Positions 44,173 through 57,300 of a DNA stretch of 64,000 bases are shown here, in pieces. The notes below the pieces were generated by a model. It was not told the origin of the DNA, did no database searches, and was given only the letters and a program-made list of their open reading frames with translations. The position numbers and the translations under genes are program-made. Source of the DNA: Oikopleura dioica (taxonomy: Eukaryota; Chordata; Appendicularia; Copelata; Oikopleuridae); assembly GCA_907165135.1 (NCBI GenBank), contig OU015566.1:12880157-12944156 (forward strand), in the 5' to 3' direction. Position 1 is the first letter of the stretch, and each line of letters opens with the position of its first letter.

Positions 44173-44420
44173 TTTCTATAAAGAAGTTGATAAAAAAGGG
44201 TTTTTTTAATTAATATATTCGTTGAACTTCAACGGTTGAAGGTGATCTTTGAACTAAAATCAAGGCAGAAGTAAATGTTTTTGAACGTGATAATTGGTAT
44301 CCTAAACCATGGGACATGTCCGTTTTCATGTTCGATGAGCAGAAATCAATGGAGATTGCAGTTACAGTACAGTTTGATTGCAACGCTTTTAGTTATTTTC
44401 TTTGCGACATATCTTTTGAT

Positions 44421-45497
44421 TTAAATAATGTATGGAATGATCGCAGTTCGGCCTCGTGGGTAAGCTTTGAACTCGGATTTGTATCGACGATGCTTGCCTT
44501 GTGCCCAGATGGTCATTTGCGCCAAGCCGCAGAACATAAAGATCATCACTAGATCAGTTAAGATATCATTCCTTTGATAGATATCTACCTGCGAGACATT
44601 GAGTCATGATTCCAAAGGAAATCCACGCTCCTACTTCGTAAGTGTAGTTGGGGCATGAAACGAAGTGGTAAAGCAGGGTCATTGGGTTAGCATCAGGCTA
44701 AAAAAGGGCTTGGTTTGATAGAAAAGAGATGAAAGCGGGTACCATGGGAATCTTTCGATCACGAGTTCCAGGGGGACGGAGGTTCTTCAGTAAAATGTGG
44801 ATGGAGAAGTTTCCGAACTCGCAGATGAGAAATGCGATGAGAGCGAATTTTGTTTGCTGGGCACTTGGCGCTAGAAAGAGTTAAAGACTTTTCAAGGCGT
44901 ATTAAGGAAGACCTGTGTAAAGAGGATGATTGATAAAATATGCCATGAAAGCTGCAAATCCCCAGTAGTACGTGCAGTTCTTGAACAAGTTGCGAATGGG
45001 CATTGTCGAGTTCGAGAATCGATGAACAAAGATCGTCTCCAAAAGACGCTTGGCGTAGTGGAAGGAATGGCATGCAGCGGCGTATTTGACGACTTGATCC
45101 ATTGGCTTATCGGCTGCTCCAGCCCCATAAATGATCTCTGGTCGGATGTAGAAAAGGAGGTAGATAAACAACGGGCCGGCGTATTCAGCAAGGAAGACTG
45201 TGCTCCATCCGATCTGGGGTCCGAGATCTTTGAAGTAAAGTTTTCCATCAATCCCGAGATTTTGCAGCTGTTCATTGTCTTTCAACGACTTTCCCTTCTT
45301 ATCAAGCCGAAGACTTATCCTAACGCACCGTTTATTACCAAGATAAGTGGAAGAACAAACCTTTCGACGTAGTATTTGGAATGTTTCTCTGCAATGCGAG
45401 CTTTGACATCCGCAATTGTAGCGTGAGATTGCAATCTGTCCACATTGGCGATGATTCTACCACTTCGAGCATCCTCTACTTCCACGGAAAGACCCAT
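44421..45497 (-). CDS. TECR: Very-long-chain trans-2,3-enoyl-CoA reductase
   Basis: TECR performs the last, NADPH-dependent reduction step of very-long-chain fatty-acid elongation in the ER membrane. The ATG is at 45497. The N-terminal ubiquitin-like region includes [15 protein letters not shown] and [16 protein letters not shown]. Membrane segments follow with [67 protein letters not shown] and [20 protein letters not shown], all hallmark TECR/TSC13 motifs including the catalytic C-terminal steroid-reductase-like region. It ends TAIIPYII at 44421. Short GT-AG introns. Complete and unremarkable; about 300 residues. Confidence 0.95.
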
Positions 45498-46400
45498 TCT
45501 ACGTCGACGAGTTAAAAAATAAGCAACGATTTCTGTTAATTTTTTGTATAAAGAGCGTTACAGATGAGTAAATCAGACCAGACGGAATTTTTTTTCAATT
45601 TAATTAAAATGTAATATTGCATATTTCATAGAGGAAGGAAAGATCAAAGGAAAAAATATAAGGGAAGAGAAAAAAATTCAGAACGGCGTTGTAAGGGACT
45701 GATTAGTTTGAAGAAGGATCGCTCGCGGCCAGAGCCGCTGCTAAAATTTTCCACCACCACTGGCTGGCCCGTTATTGAGCTCAAAAACGGGGCGGAGCTC
45801 AGTGTTGGCGAATACGTGTGTACACGAGTTAGGAGATATAGAATGGACGTGGACATTTTTTTGAGTGATGTGAAGAAACATGTGAGAATTGAGTGATGCT
45901 GATGAACAAAGGAGTAACTTTAGTTTTACATGAAGGAAGGTCATATATTTGATTAATCCTCAAATCAAGCTACAAATTTTATTGACAAGTACTTTCAAAT
46001 GGTTGAATGATTTCTCTCATTTAATTCTTTGCTCTTGAAAGACAAAAACCAACAACTCGAAAGCCATAAATCAATCAAACTTGCCGGGCTCGCTCACTTC
46101 CAGTTAAGAAAAACTGCGTAACGAATTATCAAATCAGTGGTTGATTATTTTTTCTCCCTGCTCTGTCGTCATAAGATTGCACTACATGAATATAATATTG
46201 AGAGTCTGTTGCAAGCGGTGGTTAAAAATCAATGATCATCACACGGACATGAATAATTATGAGAAAGTAAAAGGTCGGTAATTTTTTGCTGTTTGTAATA
46301 ATGAAGCGTTCTTCTTTTATGATACGTAATATTGATTATATTTGAAAAGAACAAATTTAAGCTAGATCATGATGATGATGAATGTGTGTATGTTTTTTTA
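45498..46400. other. Intergenic between TECR and RAB14
   Basis: About 900 bases. A plus-strand frame at 45708-45896 (63 codons) is open but has no recognisable motif. The right part is AT-rich, with GATGATGATGAATG near 46370, and probably holds the RAB14 3' untranslated region. No other feature supported. Confidence 0.45.
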
Positions 46401-47967
<1,567 letters not shown>

Positions 47968-48309
47968 TTTCACTTTCTATTTCCTCACGTTCCCGGTCTG
48001 AAAATAATGCTCCTCTTTTAGTCCTACTTCGACTCTCCTAGGAGGATGATTTCGTCCGAGTTTTTGCCTGTTTGAGGCGCGCAAACAAATGACTAATGAA
48101 AGGTATAGTAGCCACGTAGCTAGGTAAGAATGTTGAGTGTGTAGTTGTGTGCGTGTTTTGTTGTCTGTCAAATAGTTAAAATAAATAAGTGAAGCTGTTT
48201 TGGTAAATGAAAATCGGTGAGCTAAAAAGAAGTAGTACAGCTAAGAGGGATCTGGGTTGGATAGGCTTGCAGCATATTTTATGGCAGTGGTGTTTTGGAA
48301 ACATTTGGC

Positions 48310-51300
48310 TCAACCCGAAAAGATACCCTTCATCCCTTGTCGCTCGACAGATTGGCGGAGCCACTGCAGTTGCGGATTACTTATCATTGGCTGGTCCAGA
48401 GATCTCCAGTAGAGTGCTGAGAGTTCGACAGCAATTCTAGAGTAACGGAATCGCGTGACAAACTCGATCATTGAATGATCACAAGATCTACTGTTGAGCT
48501 TTTTCTCGGCTAAACAAGATTAGCAAAAATGTCGGGCGGACTTGAATTTACCCATAAGATAAGCAGCAAATGCGGTGGCAGAAATCTCCTTTGACTGAAT
48601 CAATGGCTGAAGCATGGTAACCAAGGCCGTGAAGTTTTCATTCTCAAGAAGAATCCAAGCGACGGTTTCGACTAAGCTCATATTTGGGCTCTCCAAAAGT
48701 TGTCGGCAAAGTGACATTTTTGACGAGTCCGGGAGTCGCTCAAGAATAGTTGGAAGAATTTGGACGTTTACTGGGAGGAATGGACAGTTGGAAAAGTGCT
48801 TCAACGCGAATCCGAACAAATTTGGAGCGTCCTTTCTGCGCATTGACCAGCTCAGAGCCTCCAAAGAGATGAACTCTTGATCCTGTTTCGCGACTTGTAG
48901 TGCGACTCCAAAGACCTCACTTAGATCACTCTCGTCATGTTCATCGTACAGACGTTCAATGAGAATGAAGGAAAGCCAAATCCAAGGGACGGTTTCTTCA
49001 CTAAGCTGGGAAGTCTGCGTGAATTTCGGAAGCGTTTCTGACATTTCTTCCTTGAAGAATTTCGGGTAGTATCGCTCTAAGACTCCTCGAAGAAGAGCGC
49101 GAAGACTGACAGATCCTTCAGTCAAGGAAGTTTCTGTACCAACTTCGTAGAAAGGGATGATCATGTCTTCAATTGTCCTACAATTCAAAAGTAAGATAAA
49201 ATAACTATTATATATATTTCTTACGATAAGGCGAATGCACAGAGCTCCTCATTCTCGACATCAAAAATGAATTTCCTCGCAACCAAGTAGGACATCTTCG
49301 GATGATTACTTAATTTACAAAGAGCTTCATTAAAAATTCCCATGGGCTCGACTCCCGGACAGCTTCCGACAAGCAACCAGACTAGCTTGCATTTTGATAG
49401 TTGCCTAGCAATAGAATGGGCAAACGCGGCGTGGCTTCCATCAAGAAGCACTAGAATCTCAAGCAAGGAAGTGACTAGATTTTCTGATTGCTCACTGTCG
49501 TCCCAGTTTGATACGGCGCGCTGGATGCCCTCGGAGATCTCTTCGAATACATCGCTCTTATTTATTGCGTCCGTGTTGTGAGTGAAAGGAGTAAGCTTTG
49601 GCGAGTGAATGGAGAATGACTCATGTGGAAAATCAAAGGTCAAGGGCACCTCCATTGAGAGATCGCAGGAATACTCCAATGGAAGGACTTTCATTGGGAA
49701 GGCATTAAACACGCGCAGATGAATAATTACGCACCAGATAAAGCATTCAAATGAGCTTGGCAAATCGACGATATCAGGCAAACCCGATAAAAAGTCAGCG
49801 GCTTCGGATAAATTTGGCTCCATTGAATACAGAAATGCTCGATAAACAGCAGCATTGACGAACTCAAGATAATAACACTCCACGTCTCCGCTGCCTAATA
49901 TTCTCGCTATATAACGCTCAATTGTTTTCGCTTTTTGCTTGGAGTTATTGATCCGATACTGCCAGAAATCACGATCAAGGGAGCAGTTGTCCTCGCAAAA
50001 GTCAATTACTTCCTCGAACTGAAGGCTCTCTGGCAGATTTAATTCAGAATGAAGCGCGAAAAAGTTTCTCCAAAGAGTTGAATTCGCCGGACTAGCTTCA
50101 AGTCCGTGGCAGATCGCGGCTAGAGCATATTTCGGACCATTGAGAATATTCGAACTCATGTATTTCTGAACAAGCTCAACAAGCGCTGGAACATTTTTAG
50201 CGTCATCTTTTGCTGTCGCTTCGAGTTCTTTGATAGAGCGCTCTAATTGCTCGTCGTAGAAATATCGCTCTTGTTGAGTAGCATGTTCGTCGTCTATGTA
50301 TTCAGGTTGATTTTCGTCCTCAGGATAATCTGGCTGCTGCGCTACTTTCGTCATTTTTCGAACGTTTTGCTTGCATTTGAATCCAGAGGATGCGTATTTA
50401 GAGACGATATGAGGCTCGTCTACGTTACTCTCCTTGTTGATTTCTTTGAAATAGAATTAAGCCATTGAAAACATGGAATAAGCTTACCTTCTACCAAAAG
50501 CACGCATTTCTGAGCCATATTGAGTTCAAGCTCCGACGGTAACATTCTGTTCAAATACGCTTGAGTAGCTTTCAACTGATCGCTGTAATCAGTGAATGCG
50601 TCCATCTTGATAATGTCTCTGTTGTACGCGAGTAAATCGAGAAACACTTCATGGCCTTGCATGGTTATGTCACGACGGTGCTGTCCTATGCATCGATCGT
50701 CGTTGCATCTACCAGAAAAGCTAAATTTTAAATAATAAATCAAGGTCGAAACTAGCCTCAACAAACCTATAACTAGGGATATCGCTTAAATTTCTAGGTA
50801 CCCGAAAAAAGGGTCAAAATCAATTTTTAGATGGATGATCTAGTAGAACTTTTGACGAGGATTTCAATGCTGTCAAAATCATTTCATAAAAATCAGTCAG
50901 TTTCGTAAAAATGATGTGTCAGGGGGTGTTTTTTTCGATCAGGGTGAAACTTTCAAAATTTTGGAAATTGAAAATGCTAGACTAGCATAAATTTGGACGA
51001 GGATTCCAAATCTGCAAAAAATTTCACTGACGCACCTTGCAATCGCTAGAAATGAGTGTTCGGGAGTTGTTTTTTTCCTTCTCGACGCTTGTGGCGCTTT
51101 TCTGTTTTCAGCTGCGCGCTGATTGGTAGACGCTCCTGAGAGCCTTGCTCACAAAAATGCTCGAACAGGTTCAGCAAAATGATGATTTCTCGGGACTGAA
51201 ACGTTGAAATTACATGATTCTTGGACCAAAAAAATTCTTGAAGACCACTTTATCAAATTTGATATAAAAATAATGTTTTTTTGATTGCAAAAACCAGTAA

Positions 51301-54300
51301 ATGACTTTCAATTATCGTTTTTCTTTCATGGTTGAGTAAATAAAAGGGCCAGAATTTCTGAAAGATAATCCTGAAGATGAAGCTGTATTGGTTGATGACG
51401 TGGTAAAGAGTTTTTTTGAGGTTGCATGAATTTGGAGTGTTTCACTGATTATCTGAGCCATTCGCCTGTGGCGCGTTTATGTGGCGCCCTCTTTTGGAGA
51501 GCCGGGTGGTACTCATCTCGGTTTACGGCGCAGATTTTCATTTTATATTAGAGCTTGAGATTTAAGAAAAAAATGACCGAAGGAGAAACACCCACCCCAT
51601 CAGAAGGTTTGAACTTTTAAGCCCAAGTACATTTACGATAGCGAAAATGTTAAGTAAAGACATGATTTATGTAAGAAATATTTACAAATTTCATTTATCA
51701 AAATATTTTATTTGGGCTTAAAAGTTCAAACCTTTTTTTTCGATTCTTCCTGCCATCAAAAAGCGAAGCACGCCCGACGATGGATCATGTGCTTCATAAG
51801 CGTAGCTGCTTTAATCTTGGGGATAATTGGTAAGTCAAAATCATTATGATAGAATTTTTCGAACCAAAATAGTTTCTTGTTCAAAACCCGGTTAACTTTT
51901 ACTTTAGAAACCGTTGAAACAGAAAATGCTCCTTGGACAATGATGACAACAACTACAACGCCAACAACAACTACCACACGAGAGTTCATTTGCGGTCCCG
52001 GAGGCGCTTCCCGACAATATGCAATTTGGAGATTGAAAAATTGCTAAATTTCTTTGCCACTATGTCTTTTTATTACTGCTAATTGAAAAATATAATAATA
52101 TCAATCATGGAATTTTTATCTGTCTATTCTTTTTGAGCAGCTGTTGGGTTAGGTAAAAGAAAAGATCAACGATGAGTAAAACGACGTGTTGGAATCTCCG
52201 GGTTTCAGCGGAGGGCGGACGGAAGTACATGGAAGACGTCACTGCGGTGCACTTTGAGCGAGTCAACTCTGTTACATTCGCAAGCTTCGCGTTCACACTT
52301 TTTCATCATTATTATATTGTGCTTCAGGATCAATTGATGGGATTCATCAAACGAGAGAAGGGTTTCTTCTCGACAAGATGTGATCTTGTGAAGAAGGCCA
52401 TCCGCGCTGGATTCCTTGCTTGCCACGAAGCCATGGCTAAAAAACTTCGTGAATAGCAATCAATTTGAAATAGAAATAAACGAGAGATAAATTTAATTAT
52501 GCTGACTGGCAGAAAACAGTTTTGGGACATCCTTGTACTGCTGAGACCACGGCCGCACTAGTGATTATCCCTGAAAACAAACTGTACGTTGCTCCTGTGG
52601 GTGATTTGGCGGTGATCATGGGCATTCAAAGAGATGACGACGCTCTGCTGGAAACAATCACTTTGATCGAAGATCACAAACCAGAAAGTCTGAAAGAAAG
52701 GAGGCGAATAGAAGCGCACGGTGGCACCGTGATCAACAAGACCCGTGTCAACCGCGTTGTCTGGGAGAGCCCGAAGTTGAGCCACTCGGGAGCCGTCCGA
52801 CGCTCTACAGAACTCGACGAAATCGCCTTCCTCGCCGTCGCAAGGAGTCAGGGTGATCTTTGGTCATGGAACACGAAAACCAACTCGTATGTGGTAAGTA
52901 CTTCTCTTACCGCAAACAGAGCATGAAGAAGCTCAATTGACGAAAAAAACTTTCACGATTTTGCTCTGAATCCGTGTTCACGGTCGGATGATAAGCAAAC
53001 GTTCCAATTTCTGATGAGCTTAATGAACATATAATTAAAAAAATACACCATGTTTCGGTAGTTTAAAAATTAATTTAGGTCAGTCCTGATCCGGATGTGG
53101 AAGTACACGACTTAAAAAATCAGGATCTCGCTTCATCATTTTGGCGTCGGAGTGAGTAACCAACATGATCAGATCACATGACGCGGTGAACATGGTCTCT
53201 GAGTTCGAGGCGCGAAAACGCGCGGCGAGGTTGCCGGAACATCAGCTCATGAACTGGCCAGAAACGCACTCAGAAGATGGTCAGAAAGGAACATGCGCGC
53301 GGACAACTCCTCGGCGATTGTCGTCTACATCGAAAAGAAAAAGATGGAGCCCAAGAACTGCGCGTAGAGCTAGGAGAGCACGAACAAGAACCGACACGTC
53401 AAGACGCCAGTATCCGAGAAGATCGCTAGGAGGATAGCTCAACTGAGACCGCCACTTACGGGAGTGTCCCAGATCAAGACTGCTCCACTCAAGACGTCAA
53501 GAAAGAGAGTGACTACCGAGAACACTACCGAGAACGACTGGCTTCATATAATTTTTAGTTAAAAAAGAATCAGTTTGGGAGAAACTGAATTGTGCCACCC
53601 TGCGCCGCCCGGCTCGGCCCTTAACCAAACGGAATTCTAGTTCTTCTTTGGTGGTAGTTTCCCTTTTCCAATTATATTGTTAAACTAGAGATTGCTCACT
53701 AAGAAACAGGCTTCATAATAAGCCCCTTAACTCGATGATAGCTAAGTCCCAAAAAAATTGTTCGACCTAAAAGTTTGCGAGATCGGCGGTGAGGCACCCC
53801 TTAAGCGCGTATTTTCTGATAAAGAATTAATCGGGTCGGAAGGGTTCAACTCTCGCTCTGGTTCAGACCTGTTTCCTTGAACATGTTTGGGTCGGAAGCT
53901 TAAGAACCGAGCGACGCTAGACGGCGCAGAGCGGCGCAGGGCGGCGAAATTCAGTACACCTCATCAATATTATTTATTAAAATTTATTAAAATAAATAAT
54001 TTATAGAAGCCCATTTAAGATAATCGGAATATTGAGAAAACGTTCAGCCATATAAAGCATATTGAAAATTACGACTTTCGATCCCAGAATATTAAAATAT
54101 GGCGATCTGCGATAGCAAAGGTAATTGTGGCGAACACTCATAACAGAAGAACACAAACAGCATTAGGTCTTTCCCAAAAATATTGTAATATTTTATAGCA
54201 AAATATGGCGACAGAATTCCTTGATGATTTGGATGAAATACCCGCGGAGGACTTAGTATGGAAAGCATACCGTCGAAAATCTCTTCAAAAAGAAGAAGAT

Positions 54301-57300
54301 CAAAATCATGAATTAATGATTAAGCAACAAATTTTAAGCTGTTCATAATCATTTTTGTTTATTCAAGAAGAATCAACAAGATCATTTACAGTTTTGTCAA
54401 GTTGTCGAAAATGATTTAAGAAGGTTTTAACTTAACAGTCAATAAAATTTTTTTTAATTATCTAATAGTTACCCTTGGTATATTTTTGTCGGGAATTTTT
54501 TCTTTCCATCTTGAAGCTTTCGCAAATTTGTTCAAACGCATCAGTCAGAGATCTTTATTTTCTCAATAAAATCGCAATTTGCGAATATTTTGCGATTGTG
54601 AAGCGTAATTTCGCAATCGCAAAAACCTTTTTGATCGATTTGCGAGCGTATTGTTTTGCTAGAACCTCCGTTATCGCCAATAAGTCGCGTATTGAGATTT
54701 TTCGCGAATTTCTGTATTTTTAAAATGAGTTTTCTTTGACTGAAATTTCTTAATTTTTTCAAAAATTTTTTTCTATTCATTAAAATTTCGCAAATAGCGA
54801 CAAAATCGCAATTCGCGAAAAAATCGCAGTCGCGTCGGAATTTCAGGAGTTCTTTGCTTCACGATTGCATCGCAATCGCAATTGAATTTTGACGAAAATT
54901 TAGATCCCTGGCATCAGTAAAAGTTTCCAGTCGTGTTTCTCGGCGTTGAAGCTTATCTGTATCCGGTAAAGCTAAATAATCATAAAAAATTGGACTAACA
55001 AATTGTAAACTTAATTGAAACTCTTGTTCGAGCGTTTGCGTTCCCGTCCAACTCGAAAGATCTCTTATACGGGGTTCATATCAAGTTTTCTGAGCGCTCT
55101 TTGCAAGAACAGGGGAGCTTTTGAATACTGGACCCGATCTTAAAAGTAGACCAAATTCTCCATGTCGAATTTTTCTATTGAGATCGCGTAGAGTTGCCTC
55201 GATAAATCCCTTTGATTTTTGAGCAATCGCAATTTTGAAGCTTAAAATGAGTCATCATCTAGTTTTCGAAATAACCTACATTATAAAATGGGTGACAGGT
55301 ATATTCAAATCTGGAAACAGCAAAAACTCGTTGACGTGTTCACCAATAGTTTTGTAAAAAGAACATGCTACGGAATAGTTTTTATTTTTGGGTAGAAATT
55401 TTTCACCATTAGTATTTGATTCATCAATGACAAAATTGCTTCCGAAATATGCCCGATTGTTGAAATTGTACTCTTCTAAGCTCATTTGATTGGCAGCGCA
55501 CTGTGGTTGGTAGATCAAGAAGGGAAAAATTGCATAAAGCGACCGAATCTATCATGAGTTTTCACGAATTTTCACGAAAAATCCTTGACAGAACATTTCT
55601 GTCTGACGCCGACCGGTCCAAAAGGGGTTATTTTCAAACAGCGGCCGTAGGCGGCCGAGGACGGCCTTTGTCAGTGTCCCTGGAAAAAAAAAGAATAGAT
55701 ATCGCTTTATGCAACCTGCCCCTTCAGAGAAGCGGTTGTTCTCTGGAATGGATAATTCTCATCTTAAAAAAAGATTTTGATAGCTGTTTTTATAGGTTAA
55801 CTTTTTAAAAATATCAGAAATTATTTCAAAATCATTTCCTTGTAGTCCAAATTTTAAATAAATTTCCAAAACGCTCGAACAGTACTGTCCTGACTCGAAT
55901 TTTCCAAGAAATATTTTTCCTCGCTGTGAAAGTTTTTTTAATATTTGAATATTTCCGCTATTAAAAATAATGTTAGAACTTTCTCTCTAAAGTCGTCTTC
56001 ATACTTTCTCTTTCTTCATATTTAGGAAAACGTTCATTCAAATTGAAATCATTTTTAGTAAGAACGAAGTGAAAAAAATGGATCAAGAATATTTTAACAA
56101 AATTCATACTTAAATTGATATGAAGCAAGTTTTTTTCAGAAATTATGGTTCTTGGCATTTCACCAATTTTTAATCTTGCCTAAAGCCACGAAAGATCGAT
56201 TTGATAATGATCGATAATTTTTTCAAAAATATTTGAATTTGAAAGATGAAGAAAATCAATTCGCGTAGGAGCATTGTGCGCAAAATGTGTGATTCCATCG
56301 ATTATGAAAGCAAAGACGATGTCGCGATTTAAAAATATAGTCGAGTAGTGTTTAGTCGAGTGAACGATCTGGCCAAATAAGATCTTCAGCAGAGATCAGT
56401 ATGTTTGTTTTATAATATACCTTTTCCGACATTTCATCGAACATTCAAAAGATCTCTTCTTCCTTTCCAATAATGATTACATCGTAAGCATCTTTGAAAA
56501 GAAAGTACAAATCCTTATTAACTTCGTACTCGGCAAGATCTTTTTTGAGAAGAATGACCTTGTGTCTTCCACCCGGGCCATTTTTGATGTCTTCTCCAAG
56601 CCAGTCTTCTCCGAGTCCGAATTTTTTGCTTTTTAGACCAGAGTATTTTACAGATTCTACTCAACAAAGAAGAGATCTCGCTCTTATTTCATTGTGTCTT
56701 TAAAGTATTTTTACTATTCCCTTCAGAAGTTCAGCTTTACTTTCTTCACAAAAAAGAACTCTTTTACGTAATAATTCATAAATTTCTTTTCTTTAAGTAA
56801 TAAGAGTGGGAGCAATTCATGGGAGATGTAGGTGGCTCAGGTTGACTTGCTCTCGGCGTCAGTCTAGGTTAGTCTTAGCAATTCGAATTCTCGAAGCTTG
56901 CTCATCTCGGACAGAAAAAAGCGGTCCAAGATAAGATCGAGAGACTCAAACAGGAGCGCTTGCAAAAGGAAAAAACCAAGTTGGAGGAGCACAAACAGAT
57001 CGAAGAAGCTAAACTAACCACTGAAGAGAAATTGAAGCAAGGTTGTCAGAAGCTTGAAGCAATCAAGGTCGTCTCCAACAACGCTCTACTCTCATTAAAC
57101 TCTGTCGGTAATGATTTGGAAACGATTCCGACCGCCCTCCTGGGCAAAAACGAACGCGTTGTCTTCAAGTTAGGTCAGTTCATTCTCAGTCTCATCGTCA
57201 ATTTCTCTGGATATTGCCCAGTTACTCTGCTCGCTGCGTCGAAGATTCCTTCAAATCCAGAACTCGAAAAGAACGATTTCAAAGGATGGTTCTCCTAAGA

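Noticed and set aside
45708-45896. 63-codon plus-strand frame between TECR and RAB14
   Set aside because: Open on both strands with no conserved motif; more likely untranslated sequence. Not firmly excluded.
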